DNA of 64,000 bases, taken from Nocardioides sp. J54. GTDB lineage: Bacteria > Actinomycetota > Actinomycetes > Propionibacteriales > Nocardioidaceae. The position numbers were made by a program, and so were the translations under genes. Numbering within the stretch: the stretch's first letter is position 1; every line of letters begins with the position of its first letter. Below are positions 60,138 through 64,000 of the stretch, piece after piece. Location of the stretch: assembly GCF_000519005.1 (NCBI RefSeq), contig NZ_JAER01000001.1, positions 1-64,000 on the forward strand. The letters run 5' to 3'. A model generated the notes under the pieces. It saw nothing but the letters and a program-made list of their open reading frames with translations, had not been told where the DNA came from and ran no database searches.

Positions 60138-60144
60138 CGGGGCC

Positions 60145-61785
60145 ATGAGCGAAGCACTCTCCGGTCCCGGCAGCTCCTCCGAGGGACCGGGTGGCCCCTC
60201 GATCGACGGTCCGCACGACCCCGAGCACGACCCGCGCGCGTCGTACGCCCTCGAGCCGGAGCACGTCGCCCGGCTGACCGACCGGGTCGTCTCGACGACC
60301 GGCACCACCGTCCAGGTGTTCTCGCCGATCAACGGTGCGCCGCTCGCCAACATCCCGCAGTCCAGCGAGGCCGACGTGGCCGAGGCGTTCCGCCGGGCGC
60401 GGGTCGCGCAGGCGGCGTGGGCCCGGGTGTCGATCGACGAGCGGGCGCGGATCCTGCACCGGCTGCACGACATCGTGCTGGACCGGCAGGCCGAGATCAT
60501 GGACCTGATCCAGCTCGAGTCCGGCAAGGCCCGCAAGCATGCGTTCGACGAGCCGCTGCACATCGCGCTCACGGCCCGCTACTACGCCCGTACGGCGCAC
60601 GAGCACCTCGACCCCGAGCGCAAGGCGGGCGTCGTCCCGGGCCTGACGAAGGTCGAGGTCAACCGGGTGCCGAAGGGCGTCGTCGGCATCATCACGCCGT
60701 GGAACTACCCCTTCACGATGGCACTGTGCGACGGGCTGCCCGCGCTGCTGGCCGGCAACGCCGTCGTCATCAAGCCCGACGCGCAGACCATGCTGTCGGC
60801 GCTGATCGCCGCCGAGATGCTCGAGGAGGCCGGCTTCCCGCGTGAGCTGTGGCAGGTCGTCGCCGGCCCCGGCCGGGTGCTGGGTACGCCGATCATCGAG
60901 CGCGCCGACTACATCTGCTTCACCGGCTCCACCGCGACCGGCAAGATCATCGCCCGGCAGGCGGCCGAGCGGCTCATCGGCTGCTCGCTCGAGCTCGGCG
61001 GCAAGAACCCCATCCTGGTGCTGCGCGACGCCGACATCGAGCGCGCCGCCGAGGGTGCGGTGCGGGCGTCGTTCTCCAACGCCGGCCAGCTGTGCGTCTC
61101 GACCGAGCGGATGTTCGTCGCCGACGCCATCTACGACCGGTTCGTGGAGCGCTTCGTCGCGCGCACCAAGGCGCTGAGCCTGGGCACCGGGCTCAACTGG
61201 GACGCCGACATGGGCACGCTCATCTCGGCCGACCAGCTCGAGACCGTCTCCGCGCACGTCGACGACGCCGTCGCCAAGGGTGCCCGCGTCCTCGCCGGCG
61301 GCAAGGCGCGCCCCGACCTGGCGCCGTACTTCTACGAGCCGACCATCCTCGAGGGCGTCACCCCGGAGATGACCTGCTTCGGCAACGAGACCTTCGGCCC
61401 GGTCGTGTCGATCTACCGCTTCCACGACGAGGCGGACGCGATCGCGCGCGCCAACGACGGGGAGTACGGCCTCAACGGGGCGATCTACACCCGCGACACC
61501 GAGCGCGGGCGCCGGATCGCGCGGCAGGTCAAGTGCGGCACGGTCAACGTCAACGAGGCGTTCGGCGCGACCTTCGCCAGCATCGGCGCCCCGATGGGCG
61601 GCATGCGCGAGTCCGGCATGGGTCGCCGCCAGGGCAGCGAGGGCATCCACCGCTACACCGAGTCCCAGTCCGTCGCCGTGCAGCGGCTGATGCGCCTGGC
61701 CCCGATGCTCGGGATGTCCGACGAGACCTACGCGAAGGTCATGACCGCCTCGCTGCGCGTCATGAACAAGCTCGGACGGGCGTGA
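60145..61785 (+). CDS. gabD2: Succinate-semialdehyde dehydrogenase-like aldehyde dehydrogenase
   Basis: The 546-residue enzyme has a long N-terminal extension and the GabD2-type signatures TPWNYPFTMALCDG, FTGSTATGKII, LELGGKNPILVL and SNAGQLCVSTER with the catalytic cysteine. It oxidises succinic semialdehyde or a related aldehyde with NADP+. The ATG is chosen from the -10 spacing. The ChoD-like gene starts three bases after its stop, so they form an operon. Confidence 0.87.
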   Translation: MSEALSGPGSSSEGPGGPSIDGPHDPEHDPRASYALEPEHVARLTDRVVSTTGTTVQVFSPINGAPLANIPQSSEADVAEAFRRARVAQAAWARVSIDERARILHRLHDIVLDRQAEIMDLIQLESGKARKHAFDEPLHIALTARYYARTAHEHLDPERKAGVVPGLTKVEVNRVPKGVVGIITPWNYPFTMALCDGLPALLAGNAVVIKPDAQTMLSALIAAEMLEEAGFPRELWQVVAGPGRVLGTPIIERADYICFTGSTATGKIIARQAAERLIGCSLELGGKNPILVLRDADIERAAEGAVRASFSNAGQLCVSTERMFVADAIYDRFVERFVARTKALSLGTGLNWDADMGTLISADQLETVSAHVDDAVAKGARVLAGGKARPDLAPYFYEPTILEGVTPEMTCFGNETFGPVVSIYRFHDEADAIARANDGEYGLNGAIYTRDTERGRRIARQVKCGTVNVNEAFGATFASIGAPMGGMRESGMGRRQGSEGIHRYTESQSVAVQRLMRLAPMLGMSDETYAKVMTASLRVMNKLGRA

Positions 61786-61788
61786 GGC

Positions 61789-63504
61789 ATGACTGACTTC
61801 GACTACGACGTCCTGGTCATCGGCTCGGGCTTCGGCGGCTCGGTCACCGCGCTGCGGCTCACCGAGAAGGGCTACAAGGTCGGCGTCCTCGAGGCCGGTG
61901 CCCGGTTCACCGACGAGGACTTCGCCGACAGCTCCTGGGACCTCAAGAAGTACCTCTACGCCCCGGCCGCCGGCTGCTACGGCATCCAGCGCATCGACAT
62001 GGTCAAGGACTGCCTGATCCTCGCCGGCGCGGGCGTCGGCGGCGGGTCGCTGGTCTACGCCAACACGCTCTACGAGCCGCTCGAGCCGTTCTACAAGGAC
62101 CCCTCGTGGTCGCACATCACCGACTGGAAGTCCGAGCTCGCGCCCTACTACGACCAGGCCAAGCGGATGCTCGGCGTGGTGCAGTACCCCCGGATGACAC
62201 CGTCCGACGAGGTCATGAAGAAGGTCGCCGACGAGATGGGGGTGGGCGACACCTTCCACGCCACCCCGGTCGGCGTGTTCTTCGGCGGGCCGAACCAGGC
62301 CCCGGGGGAGGAGGCCGAGGACCCGTACTTCGGCGGCGCCGGCCCGCGGCGCAACGCGTGCCTCGACTGCGGTGAGTGCATGACCGGCTGCCGGCACAAC
62401 GCCAAGAACACGCTGGTCAAGAACTACCTGTACCTCGCCGAGCAGAACGGCGCCGAGGTCCATCCGCTCACCACGGTCACCCGGGTCCGCCCGATGGCCG
62501 GCGGCGGCTACCGCGTCGACACCCGCTGGACGAAGGCGAAGGTGTCGCGTCGTACGGCGGTCAAGACGTTCACCGCCGAGCAGGTGGTCTTCTCCGCCGC
62601 GGCGCTGGGCACGCAGAAGTTGCTGCACCGGCTCAAGGCCACCGGCGACCTGCCGGGCGTCTCGGACCGCCTCGGCCACCTGACCCGCACCAACTCGGAG
62701 TCGATCCTCGGTGCCATCGCGCCCGAGGGTGCCGACGTCGACTTCACCGAGGGCGTCGCGATCACGTCGTCGTGGCACCCCGACGAGCACACCCACATCG
62801 AGCCGGTGCGCTACGGCAAGGGCAGCAACGCCATGTCGCTGATGCAGACCGTGCTCACCGACGGCGACGGCCCGGACCCGCGCTGGAAGGTGTGGCTCAA
62901 GGAGATGTGGAAGGAGCGCCGGCGGGTCCGCGACCTGTACGACGTCAAGCACTGGTCCGAGCGCGTCGTGATCGCGCTGGTCATGCAGTCGGTGGACAAC
63001 TCGATCACCACGTTCCCCAGGCGCATCGCCGGCAAGTGGGTGCTGTCCTCGAAGCAGGGCCACGGCCAGCCGAACCCGACCTGGATCCCGGCCGCCAACG
63101 ACGCGGTGCGCCGGATGGCGCGGGTGATGGGTGGCGGCACGGCCGGCGGCACCATCGGTGAGCCGTTCAACCGGCCGCTGACCGCGCACTTCATCGGCGG
63201 CTGCACGATCGGCGACAGCCCGGAGACCGGCGTCGTCGACGCCTACCAGCGCGTCTTCGGCCACCCGGGCCTGCACGTCGTCGACGGCTCGACCATCTCG
63301 GCCAACCTCGGCGTCAACCCGTCGCTGACGATCACCGCACAGGCGGAGCGGGCGATGGCCTACTGGCCCAACAAGGGCGAGGACGACCCGCGCCCCGAGC
63401 TCGGAGCGGCCTACCAGCGCATCCAGCCGGTGGCGCCGAAGGCGCCCGTCGTACCCGCTGACGCGCCGGCGGCCCTGCGGCTGCCCATCGTCGGCGTGAG
63501 CTGA
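61789..63504 (+). CDS. ChoD-like FAD-dependent GMC-type oxidoreductase
   Basis: The 571-residue protein has the FAD loop VIGSGFGGSVTALRLTEKGY and GAGVGGGSLVYANTLYEP. A ferredoxin-like CLDCGECMTGC (Cys191, 194, 197, 201) precedes RHNAKNTLVKNYL. The C-terminus HVVDGSTISANLGVNPSLTITA is typical of this family. Mycobacterial ChoD, similarly placed near guaB3, was named as a cholesterol oxidase, though that activity is disputed. It sits three bases after the SSADH gene. Confidence 0.86.
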   Translation: MTDFDYDVLVIGSGFGGSVTALRLTEKGYKVGVLEAGARFTDEDFADSSWDLKKYLYAPAAGCYGIQRIDMVKDCLILAGAGVGGGSLVYANTLYEPLEPFYKDPSWSHITDWKSELAPYYDQAKRMLGVVQYPRMTPSDEVMKKVADEMGVGDTFHATPVGVFFGGPNQAPGEEAEDPYFGGAGPRRNACLDCGECMTGCRHNAKNTLVKNYLYLAEQNGAEVHPLTTVTRVRPMAGGGYRVDTRWTKAKVSRRTAVKTFTAEQVVFSAAALGTQKLLHRLKATGDLPGVSDRLGHLTRTNSESILGAIAPEGADVDFTEGVAITSSWHPDEHTHIEPVRYGKGSNAMSLMQTVLTDGDGPDPRWKVWLKEMWKERRRVRDLYDVKHWSERVVIALVMQSVDNSITTFPRRIAGKWVLSSKQGHGQPNPTWIPAANDAVRRMARVMGGGTAGGTIGEPFNRPLTAHFIGGCTIGDSPETGVVDAYQRVFGHPGLHVVDGSTISANLGVNPSLTITAQAERAMAYWPNKGEDDPRPELGAAYQRIQPVAPKAPVVPADAPAALRLPIVGVS

Positions 63505-63530
63505 GTCGACCACCGGGACGCGTGAGTCCG

Positions 63531-63586
63531 CTGGGACGGCTCCAGAGCCCCTGATCGGGGGTTCCGGGGCCGTCCCAGAACTTTTC
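63531..63586 (+). terminator. Terminator after the ChoD-like gene
   Basis: CTGGGACGGC (63531-63540) pairs with GCCGTCCCAG (63569-63578). An inner CCCC/GGGG stem lies between and AACTTTT follows. It lies 27 bp after the stop. Confidence 0.8.
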
Positions 63587-63616
63587 CCAACTTGTGACCA
63601 ACTCGCGTAACCCACC

Positions 63617-63759
63617 CATCGCGGTCTCGTTGAACCCAGCGAGCCCGGGAATCACGCTCCCTCCCGAAGCCCGGGCTCGGTCCAGGCACTGTCCATCAGC
63701 TGCGTGGACAATCAGGGCCCGGCCACCCTCCCTCCCCGGCCGGGCCCTGGTGCCTTTTT
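63617..63759 (+). ncRNA. Candidate small RNA, 6C-like, with its own terminator
   Basis: CGAGCCCGGG (63640-63649) pairs with CCCGGGCTCG (63670-63679) around a loop containing CTCCCTCCC. A small stem TGTCCA / TGGACA lies at 63690-63710. AGGGCCCGGCC (63714-63724) pairs with GGCCGGGCCCT (63738-63748) around ACCCTCCCTCCCC, followed by TTTTT at 63755-63759. Two hairpins with C-rich loops and a terminator suggest the actinobacterial 6C RNA, but the C runs are interrupted, so identity is tentative. The 5' end is a guess. Confidence 0.6.
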
Positions 63760-63811
63760 CGGAGCGGATCCGTGCCGGCCACGCGGGTTCGGCGGGGGAG
63801 TCGCACCTCGA

Positions 63812-63817
63812 TACGAT
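63812..63817 (+). promoter_or_regulatory. Putative -10 box of guaA
   Basis: TACGAT ends six bases before the guaA ATG, downstream of the small-RNA terminator, so guaA probably has a separate leaderless transcript. Confidence 0.5.
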
Positions 63818-63823
63818 TCGGGC

Positions 63824-64000
63824 ATGACGGAGGCGGCGCAGACCCAGTCCGAGCACGACCTGGTCCTGGTGGTGGACTTCGGGGCGCAGTACGCCCAGCT
63901 GATCGCCCGCCGGGTGCGCGAGGCGCGGGTCTACTCCGAGATCGTGCCGCACACGATGCCGGTCGAGGAGATGCTCGCCCGCAACCCGAAGGCGATCATC
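63824..64000 (+). CDS. guaA: GMP synthase (glutamine-hydrolysing), N-terminal fragment
   Basis: The 59 residues visible start [20 protein letters not shown] and continue [20 protein letters not shown], the N-terminus of the glutamine amidotransferase domain of GuaA. The enzyme converts XMP to GMP after GuaB. The gene is cut by the window edge. With guaB and guaB3 it completes the guanine nucleotide genes of this region. Confidence 0.93.
   Translation, partial: MTEAAQTQSEHDLVLVVDFGAQYAQLIARRVREARVYSEIVPHTMPVEEMLARNPKAII

Overview
The window is a 64 kb piece of a high-GC actinobacterial chromosome. Codon third positions are strongly G/C biased and GTG starts and GTGA/ATGA stop-start overlaps are common. 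The formaldehyde dehydrogenase is of the mycothiol-dependent type, and an apparent DUF222/HNH gene is present. Gene content and order fit a Nocardioides-like member of the Nocardioidaceae; that is an inference, because no rRNA gene is present. No tRNA, rRNA, transposase, integrase, prophage or CRISPR array was seen.

The backbone is a housekeeping block whose order resembles the rplM-to-guaA region of other Actinobacteria, including Mycobacterium tuberculosis: rplM-rpsI-glmM, coaA, glmS-acpS-nnr-alr-hydrolase-tsaE, tsaB-rimI-tsaD, groES-groEL, guaB, guaB3, a ChoD-like oxidoreductase and guaA. Region by region: 1-1664 holds a frameshifted DUF222/HNH gene and repeats. 1665-8721 holds an ABC-F protein, a double GNAT protein, an HtrA protease and a tauCAB-like importer. 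8729-11792 (minus strand) holds an acyl-CoA synthetase and citrate synthase. 11902-18318 holds ribosomal proteins, glmM, a Ser/Thr kinase and small enzymes. 18337-21122 (minus strand) holds a glycine-rich secreted protein and pantothenate kinase. 21188-27977 is the glmS-to-tsaE chain. 27978-32960 is an island of palindromic repeats plus four tandem GH16 genes, which separates tsaE from tsaB-rimI-tsaD. 35154-35631 is an inverted 40-bp repeat array. 35632-40783 holds formaldehyde detoxification genes, a methyltransferase and an MMPL exporter. 40864-46488 holds groES-groEL1 and cydAB. 46457-49494 holds zwf and guaB. 50106-55556 holds a TetR-controlled MpaB-type oxygenase pair, a lipase and guaB3. 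56119-63504 holds a catabolic block of kinase-like, aldehyde dehydrogenase and GMC genes. guaA is cut by the right edge.

Readable regulation includes two CIRCE (HrcA) operators before groES, a Rex operator before cydA, a 10-bp-arm palindrome between tetR and mpaB, and a KstR-like site before the phosphotransferase operon. There is also a strong rplM promoter and many genes whose -10 box sits 6-8 nt before the start codon, as expected for leaderless mRNAs. A probable small RNA with C-rich hairpin loops lies just upstream of guaA.

The most unusual feature is a family of exactly 50-bp imperfect palindromes with CCGG ends. There are eleven full copies at four places, mostly as head-to-head pairs with a constant 44-46 bp gap. 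They are accompanied by 42-bp and 31-bp half-unit arrays and by an 83-85-bp companion module found downstream of both guaB and guaB3.
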